The notes under the pieces: model-generated | Databases searched by the model: none | What the model saw: only the letters and a program-made list of their open reading frames with translations | What the model was told of the DNA's origin: nothing | Position numbers and translations under genes: made by a program | Part shown: piece by piece, positions 1-8,291 of the stretch | How the letters are laid out: every line of letters begins with the position of its first letter | Position numbering within the stretch: position 1 is the stretch's first letter | Assembly (NCBI RefSeq): GCF_014650115.1 | Contig: NZ_BMUI01000025.1 | Location: 1 to 64,000, forward strand | Origin: Streptomyces olivaceoviridis | GTDB taxonomy: Bacteria > Actinomycetota > Actinomycetes > Streptomycetales > Streptomycetaceae | DNA length: 64,000 nt | Reading direction: 5' to 3'

Positions 1-1456
1 CGTCGTCGTCCAGGTAGTCCGGCACCCTGGACGCGAACATCGTCTGACGCGCGTCCTTGTCACCCCCGGCACCGGTGAACCCCTGCTCGTCCCCGGAGTA
101 GATCACCGGGTCGCCCCGCGAGAAGAACATCAGCTCATGGGCCAGGCGGTCCCGGCGCAGGAGCTCGGCGTCGTCCGCGCCGGGGTGGTCCTGGGTGACG
201 AAGGCGCCGATGCGGCCCATGTCGTGGCTGCCGAGGAAGGTCACCTCGCTGTAGGCGTTGGTCTTGTCGGTGGTGTAGCGGTAGTCCTGGGCGAAGACGT
301 GGGCGAGGTCGTCCGCGGGGCCGCCGCGCGAGGCGAAGTTGCGGGCGGCGGCCTGGAAGGGGAAGTCGAGCGTCGCGTCGAGCCGGCCCTGGGTGACGTA
401 GGGGGCGGTGATGGACGCGTCGGCCGAGAAGGCCTCGGCGAAGAGGAAGAAGTTCCGGCGTCCGTGCCGCGCCGCGTAGCGGTCGAGCGCGGTGGCCCAC
501 TGGGTCCAGAAGGCCATGTCGACGTTCTTGGCCGTGTCGACGCGGAAGCCGTCGACACCGAAGTCCCGGACCCACTTCTCGTAGATCCGCTCCATCCCCC
601 GGACGACCTCCGGCCGCTCGGTCCACAGGTCGTCCATGCCCATGAAGTCGCCGTCCAGGGCGCTTTCCCCGGCGAAGGTGGAGTTGCCGCGGTTGTGGTA
701 CAGGGACGGGTCGTTCAGCCAGTCGGGCACCTTGCGGTCGCGCGGGTCGGTGGAGACCTGCGGGGTGTAGGGGGCACCGTCCGCGTCCGTCGGCCGCATG
801 CCGGTGCTGTCGTCGAAGGGGCGGCCCTCGGTGTCGAGATAGGGGTAGGCGCCCTTGCTGCGGTATCCGTACCGTTTTTCCGCGTAGTCGATGGTGTCCG
901 CGGTGTGGTTGGTGATGACGTCGAAGAAGACCTTCATGCCCTTGGCGTGGGCCTTGTCGATCAGTTCCGACAGGTCGGCTTCGGTGCCGAAGTGCGGGTC
1001 GACCCGGGTGAAGTCGGTGATGGCGTAGCCGTGGTAGTTGGCGGTGGGCTTGCCGTCGCGGACCGTCACGGGCTTGTTCTTGAACACCGGTGCGAGCCAG
1101 ACGGCGGTGGTGCCGAGGCCCTTGATGTAGTCGAGGTGGTCGATGACGCCTCTGAGGTCGCCACCCTGGAAGAAGTCCTCGTCGGTGGGATCGTAACCGG
1201 TGGCGGTACGGTCGCCGGTCAGCCCGCCGCGGTCGTTGCCGGTGTCGCCGTTGGCGAAGCGGTCGGGCAGCAGCAGGTAGAACTGCTCCCGGCTCGCGGC
1301 CGGACGGGCCGGCTGGTGCGCGAGCGCCGCGTCCGTCGGCGGCGGGGGCGGCCCGGCGGCCGTCGCCGGGGGCGTCAGCGGTGGCAGGACGGCTGTGCAC
1401 AGCGCGACGGCCAGGACGCTTGCGTGGTGTCTGGGTCTGCCGACCACGTGACGCAT
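1..1456 (-). CDS. Secreted GH13 alpha-amylase, C-terminus outside window
   Basis: Glycoside hydrolase family 13 enzyme, expected to cut alpha-glucans outside the cell. The 485 codons in the window start with a signal peptide (basic start, hydrophobic run, Ala-rich cleavage region near residue 33) and contain the catalytic barrel. Visible motifs are DVITNH (region I), GFRVDTAKNV with the nucleophile Asp (II), FLFAEAF with the acid/base Glu (III), and FLGSHD with the third Asp (IV). The ATG at 1456 has GAGGAG directly upstream. The reading frame leaves the window before a stop. It lies downstream of a second amylase on the same strand and beside a C7-cyclitol cluster, where amylases of the AcbE/AcbZ (GacE/GacZ) type tolerate the cluster's own inhibitor. 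That specific role is inferred from context; a pullulanase-like specificity cannot be excluded. Confidence 0.85.
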   Translation of the reverse strand, partial: MRHVVGRPRHHASVLAVALCTAVLPPLTPPATAAGPPPPPTDAALAHQPARPAASREQFYLLLPDRFANGDTGNDRGGLTGDRTATGYDPTDEDFFQGGDLRGVIDHLDYIKGLGTTAVWLAPVFKNKPVTVRDGKPTANYHGYAITDFTRVDPHFGTEADLSELIDKAHAKGMKVFFDVITNHTADTIDYAEKRYGYRSKGAYPYLDTEGRPFDDSTGMRPTDADGAPYTPQVSTDPRDRKVPDWLNDPSLYHNRGNSTFAGESALDGDFMGMDDLWTERPEVVRGMERIYEKWVRDFGVDGFRVDTAKNVDMAFWTQWATALDRYAARHGRRNFFLFAEAFSADASITAPYVTQGRLDATLDFPFQAAARNFASRGGPADDLAHVFAQDYRYTTDKTNAYSEVTFLGSHDMGRIGAFVTQDHPGADDAELLRRDRLAHELMFFSRGDPVIYSGDEQGFTGAGGDKDARQTMFASRVPDYLDDD

Positions 1457-1514
1457 CTCCTCGGGGTCTCGGTTGCGGGCAAGGACGGGACCCCGCCTGG
1501 GACGGGGCGCGGGA

Positions 1515-1545
1515 CCGCCCGGCACCGATTGCGCGGGCCGGGCGG
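1515..1545 (-). terminator. Hairpin between the two amylase genes
   Basis: A perfect 9-bp inverted repeat (CCGCCCGGC at 1515-1523, GCCGGGCGG at 1537-1545) with a 13-nt loop. It lies downstream of the amylase that ends at 1606 and is probably part of its terminator. Confidence 0.5.
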
Positions 1546-1556
1546 TCGTGGCCGGT

Positions 1557-1581
1557 GATCGCCGTTCGTGCTACGGCGATC
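1557..1581 (-). terminator. Second hairpin downstream of the CBM20 amylase
   Basis: A perfect 9-bp inverted repeat (GATCGCCGT / ACGGCGATC) with a 7-nt loop, 24 nt after the stop of the upstream amylase. With the hairpin at 1515-1545 it forms a tandem terminator-like region separating the two amylase genes. Confidence 0.55.
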
Positions 1582-1605
1582 GTCGTCCGTCGCCGGGTAC
1601 GGCGG

Positions 1606-3315
1606 TCAGCCGCGCCAGGTGTCGTTCAGCGTGATCACGCCGCTGGACGGGACGGTGGCGGTCCGGTTGGCGCCGCTCTCCCAGGTGACGTTGCCGCCGG
1701 CGTCCTTGCGGAGGTACTTGTACTCGAACGCGGTGCCCGCGGGCAGCGACACGTCGAGCTTCCAGACGGGGTAGCTCGCCGGGTCCAGCTTCAGGGCGCT
1801 GGAGGTGTTCCAGTTGCCCAGGGCGGATTTGTTGCCGGTGACGTAGATGTTCTGCCCGTACTGGGTGGTCGCGTTGACGTTGAACGACGCGCCGGTGGCC
1901 TGGGTGGGGTTGCCCGGGTCGGTGGGGTTGCCACCGCCGCAGGTCTTGGCGTTCACGTGCAGGGCGAGGGCGGTGTTGGCGCCGAGGGTGGCGGTGAACT
2001 GGCCGGAGGAGTTGACCGTGACGCCCTTGCCGCTCTGCACGTCGCAGTAGTCGCCGACGGGCAGGGAGGTCTGGAAGGTGCGGGTGAGCGAGGAGCCCTC
2101 GTGGTTGATCGCGACGTACGCCTTGTCGCCGCGGCCGAACGCGATCTGGTTGCCGCCGTTGTCCCACCAGTTGGTCACGGCGGTGCCGGCGGCCGTGTTG
2201 CGGAACTTGACCATGCTCGCTATCTCGCGCCAGGCGTGCTGGCACTTCCAGCCGTCGGTGTAACAGGCATTCACCTGACCGTTGTTCGGGCCACCGGCGT
2301 CGTTGTTGCTGAACTCGTAGCCGGAGTGCACGTCGGGCGAGCCGTAGGGCCAGGCCAGCATGAAGACGTGCGCGAGGGTGTAGTTGGCGCCGTCCTTGTA
2401 GGTGAGGGTGCCTCCGTTGCGCTCGGTGTCGTGGTTGGTGACGAAGACGGACGCCTTGTCGCCGGAGACGTATCCCCAGGCTTCGCCGAAGTTCTTCAGC
2501 TCGGCGAGCTTCTCGTTGTTGAAGACCCGCTTGAGGTCGTAGGCGTAGTGGAACTCCTGGACGTCGCCCGTGTTGTAGTACTCGGGCGGCTGGACCGCCT
2601 CGCCGGAGGCTCCGATGGTCTCCTGCTTCCAGTACACGCCCGGGTTGGACAGGCGCGACTTGATGTTGGCGAGGTCGTCCTCGGGGATGTGCTTGGCCGC
2701 GTCGATGCGGAAGCCGTCGACGCCGAGGGAGAGCAGGTCGTTCATGTAGCCCGCGATGGTCTTGCGGACGTACTCCTCTCCCGTGTCGAGGTCGGGCAGA
2801 CCGCCCATCTCGCAGTGCTGGACCTGCCAGCGGTCCGTGTAGTCGGTGATGGACTTGGTGCAGTCGTCCATGTCGGCGGCGGAGTAGGTGCCGGGGTAGT
2901 CGTACTTGCTGAAGGCCGAGCCCGCGGTACCGGTGCCGGAGGCGTTCGCCATGTGGTTGATCACGGTGTCGGCGACCACTTTGACGCCCGCCGCGTGGCA
3001 GGTGTCGACCATGTTCTTGAAGGCCGAGCGGTCGCCCAGCTTGGTGCCGATCTTGTAGCCGACGGGCTGGTAGGCGGTCCACCAGGAGGAGCCCTGGATG
3101 TGTTCGTTGGGCGGGGAGACCTGGACGTAGCCGTACCCGTCGGGGCCCAGCTCGTCGGTGCAGGCCTTCGCGACGGACGCGAAGTTCCATTCGAACATCA
3201 CCGCGGTGACGTCCTTGCCGCCGGGCGCGCTCGCCTGCGCCGGCGTCGGTGCCGTGACGGCCACAGCGGCTCCCGCCAGGGCGGCGAGTGCAGCGGCCAC
3301 GGTCTTTCTGGGCAT
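1606..3315 (-). CDS. Secreted alpha-amylase with C-terminal CBM20 starch-binding domain
   Basis: A 569-aa extracellular alpha-amylase hydrolysing starch alpha-1,4 links. The ATG at 3315 follows GGAGACACC, and the protein opens with a typical Sec signal ending around AQA-SA; the frame is open further upstream to 3408, but that extension has no signal-like start. The GH13 motifs are VVADTVINH, GVDGFRIDAAKH with the nucleophile Asp, KQETIG with the Glu, and FVTNHD. After about residue 470 comes a CBM20 domain (GNWNTSSALKL..., PVWKLDVSLP..., FEYKYLRKD) that binds starch granules. The length and order match classical Streptomyces amylases (aml/amy). Two palindromes upstream look like LacI-family (MalR/Reg1-type) operators. 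Next to the cyclitol cluster it probably supplies acceptor maltodextrins and has to work despite the inhibitor; that part is inference. Confidence 0.93.
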   Translation of the reverse strand: MPRKTVAAALAALAGAAVAVTAPTPAQASAPGGKDVTAVMFEWNFASVAKACTDELGPDGYGYVQVSPPNEHIQGSSWWTAYQPVGYKIGTKLGDRSAFKNMVDTCHAAGVKVVADTVINHMANASGTGTAGSAFSKYDYPGTYSAADMDDCTKSITDYTDRWQVQHCEMGGLPDLDTGEEYVRKTIAGYMNDLLSLGVDGFRIDAAKHIPEDDLANIKSRLSNPGVYWKQETIGASGEAVQPPEYYNTGDVQEFHYAYDLKRVFNNEKLAELKNFGEAWGYVSGDKASVFVTNHDTERNGGTLTYKDGANYTLAHVFMLAWPYGSPDVHSGYEFSNNDAGGPNNGQVNACYTDGWKCQHAWREIASMVKFRNTAAGTAVTNWWDNGGNQIAFGRGDKAYVAINHEGSSLTRTFQTSLPVGDYCDVQSGKGVTVNSSGQFTATLGANTALALHVNAKTCGGGNPTDPGNPTQATGASFNVNATTQYGQNIYVTGNKSALGNWNTSSALKLDPASYPVWKLDVSLPAGTAFEYKYLRKDAGGNVTWESGANRTATVPSSGVITLNDTWRG

Positions 3316-3395
3316 GGTGTCTCCAGTTCGGAAGTGGGGTGATCCGGAGAACAGCCTCATTGACAACGCGCCGTGCCAGAGACAGCCGTTCGTTG

Positions 3396-3412
3396 ATTCT
3401 TGCTGCAAGAAT
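3396..3412. promoter_or_regulatory. Palindromic operator candidate upstream of the CBM20 amylase
   Basis: A perfect 8-1-8 palindrome, ATTCTTGC-T-GCAAGAAT, 81-97 nt upstream of the amylase ATG at 3315. The LacI-family maltose regulator MalR/Reg1 is known to control Streptomyces amylase promoters. The shape and location fit such an operator; binding is inferred. Confidence 0.5.
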
Positions 3413-3499
3413 TTTCGGTCGAGACCGTACGGCGCCGCTTACCGAAGGTCAACCCATCGCGCGGTAAGACTGGTTGAGACGAGTAATTGGAGGGAGGAG

Positions 3500-3519
3500 T
3501 TGCGAAATCTCTTTCGCAA
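3500..3519. promoter_or_regulatory. Second inverted repeat in the amylase/rmlB intergenic region
   Basis: A perfect 8-bp inverted repeat TTGCGAAA-TCTC-TTTCGCAA, followed by a CGTTTCAG half-site. It shares the TTGC/GCAA core with the palindrome at 3396-3412. The 352-bp space between 3316 and 3667 holds no gene and carries the amylase promoter plus these two repeats. Confidence 0.45.
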
Positions 3520-3667
3520 GCGTTTCAGCGGTGTTACCTTCAACGAACTCCGGCCCACGGCCGCGGGGTTCGCATGCCGTATCCCGACGCGCCCGGTCGT
3601 CCGGGCCGGAGTGTCCGCTCCACTTCCGCGGGACGCCAGGGCCATCCCCGTCACGTCCCGCCTCCCG

Positions 3668-4645
3668 TCACACCGCAGTCAGCAACGGCTGCCACCAGGA
3701 CCGGTGGTGCCGGTACCAGTCCACCGTGGCGGCCAGCGCCTGCTGGAAGTCGACGCCTGGCCTGTACCCGAGTTCGGCGCTGATCTTGCCGTGGTCCACC
3801 GCGTAACGCCGGTCGTGTCCCTTGCGGTCCGTGACGTGCGTGATGCGGGCGGGGTCGGCGCCGCACAGACCGATCAGGCGGTGCGCGAGGTCGAGGTTGG
3901 TCAGCGAGGTGCCCCCGCCGATGTTGTAGGTCTCCCCCGGCCGCCCCGCCGTCCGCACCAGCTCGACGGCCCTGACGTGGTCGTCCACGTGCAGCCAGTC
4001 GCGCACCTGCCCTCCGTCGCCGTACACCGGCAGATCGGTTCCGCTCAGCAGAGCGCCCAGGAAGCGCGGGATGACCTTCTCCGGATGCTGGAAGGGGCCG
4101 AAGTTGTTGGAGCAGCGGGTCACCCTGACGTCCAGGCCATGGGTGCGGTGATGGGCGAGGGCGATGAGATCGGCCGCGGCCTTGGAAGCGGCGTACGGCG
4201 AGCTGGGCCTGAGCTGGTCCTCCTCGCGCGCGGCACCCTCGGGCAGCGAGCCGTAGACCTCGTCGGTGGAGATGTGGACGAACGTGCGCACCCCGTGCCG
4301 CAGCGCCGCGTCCAGCAGGAGCTGGGTGCCGAGCACGTTGGTGCGGGCGAACGCCGAGCCGTCCTGGATGGAGCGGTCCACGTGCGACTCCGCCGCGAAG
4401 TGGACGATCTCATCGTGTCCGGCGGCCAGCCGCCGCACCGTCACGGCGTCGCAGACGTCACCGCGCACGAAGGTCAGACGGGGGTGGCCGCGCACCTGGT
4501 CGAGACGGGTGAGGCTGCCCGCGTAGGTGAGCTTGTCCAGAACGGTGACCGTCACTCCGGGCGGCCCTGACGGGCCGAGGAGCGCGCGGACGTAGGCGGA
4601 GCCGATGAAGCCGGCTCCGCCGGTGACGAGGATGCGGGAAGTCAT
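3668..4645 (-). CDS. acbB: dTDP-glucose 4,6-dehydratase (RmlB/AcbB type)
   Basis: A 325-aa extended short-chain dehydrogenase that turns dTDP-D-glucose into dTDP-4-keto-6-deoxy-D-glucose. The N-terminal NAD site is ILVTGGAGFIGS; STDEVYG supplies the Thr-Asp-Glu catalytic triplet and YAASKAA the Tyr/Lys pair. NNFGPFQHPEKVIPRF is typical of RmlB. Its ATG overlaps the stop of the upstream thymidylyltransferase by 4 nt (ATGA), so the two are co-translated. In acarbose biosynthesis this ketosugar is the substrate of the cluster aminotransferase, which here is transcribed divergently. Function is secure; the link to the cyclitol cluster comes from context. Confidence 0.95.
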   Translation of the reverse strand: MTSRILVTGGAGFIGSAYVRALLGPSGPPGVTVTVLDKLTYAGSLTRLDQVRGHPRLTFVRGDVCDAVTVRRLAAGHDEIVHFAAESHVDRSIQDGSAFARTNVLGTQLLLDAALRHGVRTFVHISTDEVYGSLPEGAAREEDQLRPSSPYAASKAAADLIALAHHRTHGLDVRVTRCSNNFGPFQHPEKVIPRFLGALLSGTDLPVYGDGGQVRDWLHVDDHVRAVELVRTAGRPGETYNIGGGTSLTNLDLAHRLIGLCGADPARITHVTDRKGHDRRYAVDHGKISAELGYRPGVDFQQALAATVDWYRHHRSWWQPLLTAV

Positions 4646-5718
4646 GGGATGAGCTGCACCTTGCTGTGGTCGCCGAGGACGAGACGGTGGACGTGGGCAG
4701 GACGGGGGGCCGTGGCGACGACCGCTTCGCGGCCGATGAGCGACTCCTCGATACGGGAGGCACCGTCGACGCACGCACCCCGCAGGAGCACCGAGGATCC
4801 GATCGTGCTGTCGTCGATCCGGCAGTCCTCGCCGATGGCGGTGTAGGGGCCGACGCTGGAGTTGCTGATGACGGCGCCCGCTCCGACGACGACGGGGCCG
4901 ACGATCCGCGATCCCCTGACCACGGCGCCCTCCTCGATCCGGACCCGGCCGACCAGGACACTGTCCGGATCGACCTTGCCGTCGACGCGGCCCTCCATCC
5001 GGTCCAGGACGTGCCGGTTGGCCTCCAGCAGGTCGTCCACGCTGCCGGTGTCGCGCCAGGGCCGGGTGGTGGTCTCCGCGCGGACGGCGAGGCCGTGGTC
5101 GACCATCCACTGCACCGCGTGGGTGATCTCCAGTTCGCCTCGCCCGGAGGGGCGGATGGCGCGCACCGCTTCGTGCACGGCGGGGGTGAAGGCGTAGACG
5201 CCGATCAGGGCGAGGTCGCTGCGGGGCCGGTCCGGTTTCTCCTCCAGCCGCCGCACCAGTCCGTCGCCGTCGACCTCCGCGACCCCGAAGGCGGTGGGGT
5301 CGGGCACCGGGGTGAGCAGCAGCCGCGCGGCGTCCCGGCCCGCCTCGGCGCGCCGGACGAATCCGGCCACGCCGTCCTCCAGGTAGTTGTCCCCGAGGTA
5401 CAGCAGGAAGTCGTCGTCGGCCAGGAAGTCGCGGGCGATCAGCACCGCGTGCGCCAGGCCCAGGGGCTCCGCCTGGTGGAGGTAGGTGAGGCACAGCCCG
5501 AAGGCGGACCCGTCTCCCACCGCCCGGCGGATCTCGTCGGCGTGCGAGCCGACCACCACGCCCACCTCCTCGATGCCGGCGTCGGCTATCGCCTGGAGGG
5601 CGTAGTGCACCACCGGCCTGTTGGCGATGGGCAGGAGCTGTTTGGCGCGGGTGTGGGTGAACGGCCGCAGTCTGCTGCCGGTACCGCCCGCGAGGACCAG
5701 GGCTTTCACGCCGGCCAC
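4642..5718 (-). CDS. acbA: Glucose-1-phosphate thymidylyltransferase, long form (RmlA/StrD/AcbA type)
   Basis: A 358-aa nucleotidyltransferase making dTDP-glucose from glucose 1-phosphate and dTTP. The N-terminal ALVLAGGTGSRLRPFTH is the nucleotide-binding signature, with KQLLPIANRPVVHY, YLGDNYLEDG and EITHAVQWM further on. After about residue 240 there is a left-handed beta-helix of hexapeptide repeats (GRVRIEEGAVVRGSRIVGPV...), which marks the long StrD/GacA subgroup rather than the roughly 290-aa RmlA of rhamnose pathways. It is the first gene of a two-gene unit with the 4,6-dehydratase and is transcribed from the 237-bp divergent promoter shared with the aminotransferase operon. Confidence 0.95.
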   Translation of the reverse strand: MAGVKALVLAGGTGSRLRPFTHTRAKQLLPIANRPVVHYALQAIADAGIEEVGVVVGSHADEIRRAVGDGSAFGLCLTYLHQAEPLGLAHAVLIARDFLADDDFLLYLGDNYLEDGVAGFVRRAEAGRDAARLLLTPVPDPTAFGVAEVDGDGLVRRLEEKPDRPRSDLALIGVYAFTPAVHEAVRAIRPSGRGELEITHAVQWMVDHGLAVRAETTTRPWRDTGSVDDLLEANRHVLDRMEGRVDGKVDPDSVLVGRVRIEEGAVVRGSRIVGPVVVGAGAVISNSSVGPYTAIGEDCRIDDSTIGSSVLLRGACVDGASRIEESLIGREAVVATAPRPAHVHRLVLGDHSKVQLIP

Positions 5719-5955
5719 CGGCGTCGCGGAGGGAAGGGGGGCTGAGGTCTCACGGATCTCTCCTCGAACGGAAGTCGCGGTGACACCGGTTGAGCTGTTT
5801 TCGACTCAAGCAGAGGGGATGCCGGAACCGCAAGGCCAGACTGAAACTTTCAGCAACTCCTTGCAGAGTGCGTCCGGTTGATGTTTGACTCACTTCCGTC
5901 CCGCTCAACCGGCGGGACTCGTCCCGGCAGTTCACACCAAGCGTGGGGAGCAGCA
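5719..5955. promoter_or_regulatory. Divergent promoter region of the cyclitol cluster
   Basis: These 237 bp separate the start of the rmlA-type gene (minus) from the aminotransferase (plus). No gene is visible. It contains a perfect 6-1-6 palindrome CTGAAA-C-TTTCAG (5841-5853), an imperfect repeat TTGAG...CTCAA (5790-5809), and CTTGCAG at 5860-5866, the same word family as in the amylase promoter. A shared maltose-type repressor for both half-operons is plausible but inferred. Confidence 0.5.
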
Positions 5956-7248
5956 GTGACAGGTCGGCACCAGCTGGAACGGCTGGAGCGCGAGGCCGGA
6001 CATCTGGCACCCGGTGCTTCGGAGGAAGCGGCCGTGGGGCGCCGGGTCTTCGCCGAGGGCCGAGGCCCGGTCCTCACCGATCTCGACGGGAACCAGTACC
6101 TGGACTTCGCCGCGGGCACCCTGACCCAGTCCCTGGGGCACGGGCACCCCGAGGTGGTCGAGGCACTGACCGCCCAGGCCCGGCGGCTGTGGAACGTGCA
6201 CGACTCGGCCACGCCCGACCGGGCCGCGCTGCTGGAGCTGCTGGCCCGGCTGCTGCCCGAACACCTCGACACGTACGCCCTGTTCTCCACCGGGGCGGAG
6301 GTCGTCGAGGCCGCGCTGCGCGTGGTGCAGGCGACCGCCGAGCCGGGCCGCAACCGGATCGGCGCCCTGCGCGGGGGCTTCCACGGCAAGACCATGGGGG
6401 CCCGGATGCTCGTGCACTGGGACCTCGGTCACCAGTCCTTCGCCGGCAACTCCGTACTCGGGTACTCGGCGTACTGCTACCGCTGTCCGCTGGAGCTGAC
6501 CCGCCCGTCGTGCGGGCTGCGCTGCGCCTCCCTGGTGCGCAGACACATCACCGACAAGCCGAACACATCGGCACTCGTCTTCGAGCCGGTGCTCGGCGCC
6601 GCCGGCGTCATCGTGCCGCCCCCGGGCTACTGGGAGCAGATCGCCGACGCCTGCCACACCAACGGTGTGCTCCTCGTCGCCGACGAGGTGCTGACCGGCG
6701 GAGGCCGCACGGGTACCTTCCTGGCGAGCGAGCAGTTCGGCATCGAACCCGACCTGGTCACCCTGTCGAAGGGCCTGGCCAGCGGGTTCCCCTTCGCCGT
6801 CCTGGCCGGGCGGGCGGACCTGCTGCGCCACCCGGCGGCCTCGAGCTCCGGTGCCTACGCGTCGACGTACGCGGGCAATCCGCTCGGGATCGCTGCCGCG
6901 CGGGCCACGCTGGAGGTCATCGAGCGCGACCGTCTCCTCGAACGCGTCCGGGTGCTCGGCGAACTGCTCCACGACCGGCTGTCCGCGCTCCCGGCCCGCT
7001 TCGACAACCTCGGTGACGTACGCGGCCTGGGGCTGCTGTACGGACTGGAGTTCGTGTCGGACCGCCAGAGCCGCACGCCGGCGCCGCACATCGCGCGGGC
7101 CGTGTACGCCACCGCCCTCGACCTGGGTCTCCGCGTGGCGCTGGGCGGCCACATCCTGCGCCTGGCACCGCCGTTCACCATCGACGAGCCCCTGCTCGAC
7201 GAGGGTGTCGGCCTCCTGGAACAGGCCCTGGAGCGAGTGCTGACGTGA
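5956..7248 (+). CDS. acbV: Class III PLP aminotransferase (AcbV type)
   Basis: A 430-aa PLP-dependent aminotransferase of the acetylornithine/GABA fold, expected to convert dTDP-4-keto-6-deoxyglucose into dTDP-4-amino-4,6-dideoxyglucose. Seen are FSTGAEVVEAALR (cofactor phosphate region), GGFHGKTMGA, LLVADEVLTGGGRTG (Asp contacting the PLP ring) and LSKGLASGFP with the Schiff-base Lys. I chose the GTG at 5956 because GGGGAG lies 5 nt upstream; an ATG at 5878 would add 26 residues without clear similarity. Most sugar aminotransferases are DegT-type, so a class III enzyme in this role is characteristic of acarbose-type clusters. It opens the long plus-strand operon, and its stop overlaps the next gene (GTGA). 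Confidence 0.85.
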   Translation: MTGRHQLERLEREAGHLAPGASEEAAVGRRVFAEGRGPVLTDLDGNQYLDFAAGTLTQSLGHGHPEVVEALTAQARRLWNVHDSATPDRAALLELLARLLPEHLDTYALFSTGAEVVEAALRVVQATAEPGRNRIGALRGGFHGKTMGARMLVHWDLGHQSFAGNSVLGYSAYCYRCPLELTRPSCGLRCASLVRRHITDKPNTSALVFEPVLGAAGVIVPPPGYWEQIADACHTNGVLLVADEVLTGGGRTGTFLASEQFGIEPDLVTLSKGLASGFPFAVLAGRADLLRHPAASSSGAYASTYAGNPLGIAAARATLEVIERDRLLERVRVLGELLHDRLSALPARFDNLGDVRGLGLLYGLEFVSDRQSRTPAPHIARAVYATALDLGLRVALGGHILRLAPPFTIDEPLLDEGVGLLEQALERVLT

Positions 7249-8291
7249 TCGTCGCGGAGAACCTCGTCAAGGAGTTCCGGCTCACCGAGCGCAAGCCCGG
7301 CCTGGTCGGCAGTCTGTCCACCCTGTTCACCCGCGAGCACCGGATCGTACGGGCGGTCGACGGCGTGTCCTTCACGATCCCGGCCGGCTCGAAGACGGCG
7401 TACATCGGTGCCAACGGGGCGGGCAAGTCGACCACCATCAAGATGCTCACCGGCATCATGACGCCCACCGGCGGACGCTGCCTGGTCCGCGGCATCGAGC
7501 CCTACCGGCACCGGCAGGCCAACGCCCGGAGCATCGGGGTCGTCTTCGGCCAGCGCAGTCAGCTGTGGTGGGACCTGTCGGTGCCGGACTCCTTCCGCAT
7601 CCTGCGGAGGATCTACGACGTCCCCGACCCGGTGTACCGGCGCAACCTCGCCCTGTACCGGGACCTGCTGGACATCGACGCCCTCGGCACCACGCCCGTG
7701 CGCCAGCTCAGCCTGGGGCAGCGGATGCGGGCCGAGATCGCGGCCAGCCTGCTGCACGATCCGGCGGTCGTCTTCTGGGACGAGCCGACCATCGGTCTCG
7801 ACATGGTGCTCAAGGACGCGGTACGGCACCTGGTCAACCACGTCCACCGGGAACTGGGCACGACCGTCGTCCTCACCAGCCACGACATCGCGGACATCGC
7901 CGCGATCTGCGACAGCGCCCTGGTGGTGGACCGGGGCCGGGTGGTGCACCAGGGGAGCATCCGGGACCTGCTGCGCACCGCCGAGCGGCGGTCCGTCGTG
8001 TTCGACCACCGGGGCGGTCCGGACCCCGGGCACGCCTGTGCCCGGATCGAACAGGAACTGCCCGGGGTGAGCGCCTCCCCCGCCGAGGACGGCCGGATCA
8101 AGGTCGACTACCCGGTCGACCGGTTCACCTCGCGGCAGGTGCTCGCCTTCCTGCTCGAACGCTTCGACCTGGCGGACTGCTACGCGCCCGAACCCGATCT
8201 GGAGGACGTCCTGCGGCGGATCTACGCCGGCGGGAGCAGGAGTCCCCTCGCGGCCGGGGTCGCGGGTCCGGGCCAGGGGGGCGCGGCATGA
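7245..8291 (+). CDS. acbW: ABC-2 type exporter ATPase (AcbW type)
   Basis: A 348-aa ATP-binding subunit powering the two following membrane proteins. Walker A is GANGAGKSTT, the signature is LSLGQRMRAE, Walker B is VVFWDEPTIGLD, and the switch His follows in TSHDIADI. The N-terminal RKPGLVGSLSTLF segment and a C-terminal extension after about residue 240 are typical of the DrrA/NatA-like subgroup whose partners are ABC-2 permeases with about six helices. It starts with GTG overlapping the aminotransferase stop and ends in an ATGA overlap with the first permease. In acarbose clusters the WXY trio is thought to export the finished pseudo-oligosaccharide; substrate is inferred from position. Confidence 0.88.
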   Translation: MIVAENLVKEFRLTERKPGLVGSLSTLFTREHRIVRAVDGVSFTIPAGSKTAYIGANGAGKSTTIKMLTGIMTPTGGRCLVRGIEPYRHRQANARSIGVVFGQRSQLWWDLSVPDSFRILRRIYDVPDPVYRRNLALYRDLLDIDALGTTPVRQLSLGQRMRAEIAASLLHDPAVVFWDEPTIGLDMVLKDAVRHLVNHVHRELGTTVVLTSHDIADIAAICDSALVVDRGRVVHQGSIRDLLRTAERRSVVFDHRGGPDPGHACARIEQELPGVSASPAEDGRIKVDYPVDRFTSRQVLAFLLERFDLADCYAPEPDLEDVLRRIYAGGSRSPLAAGVAGPGQGGAA

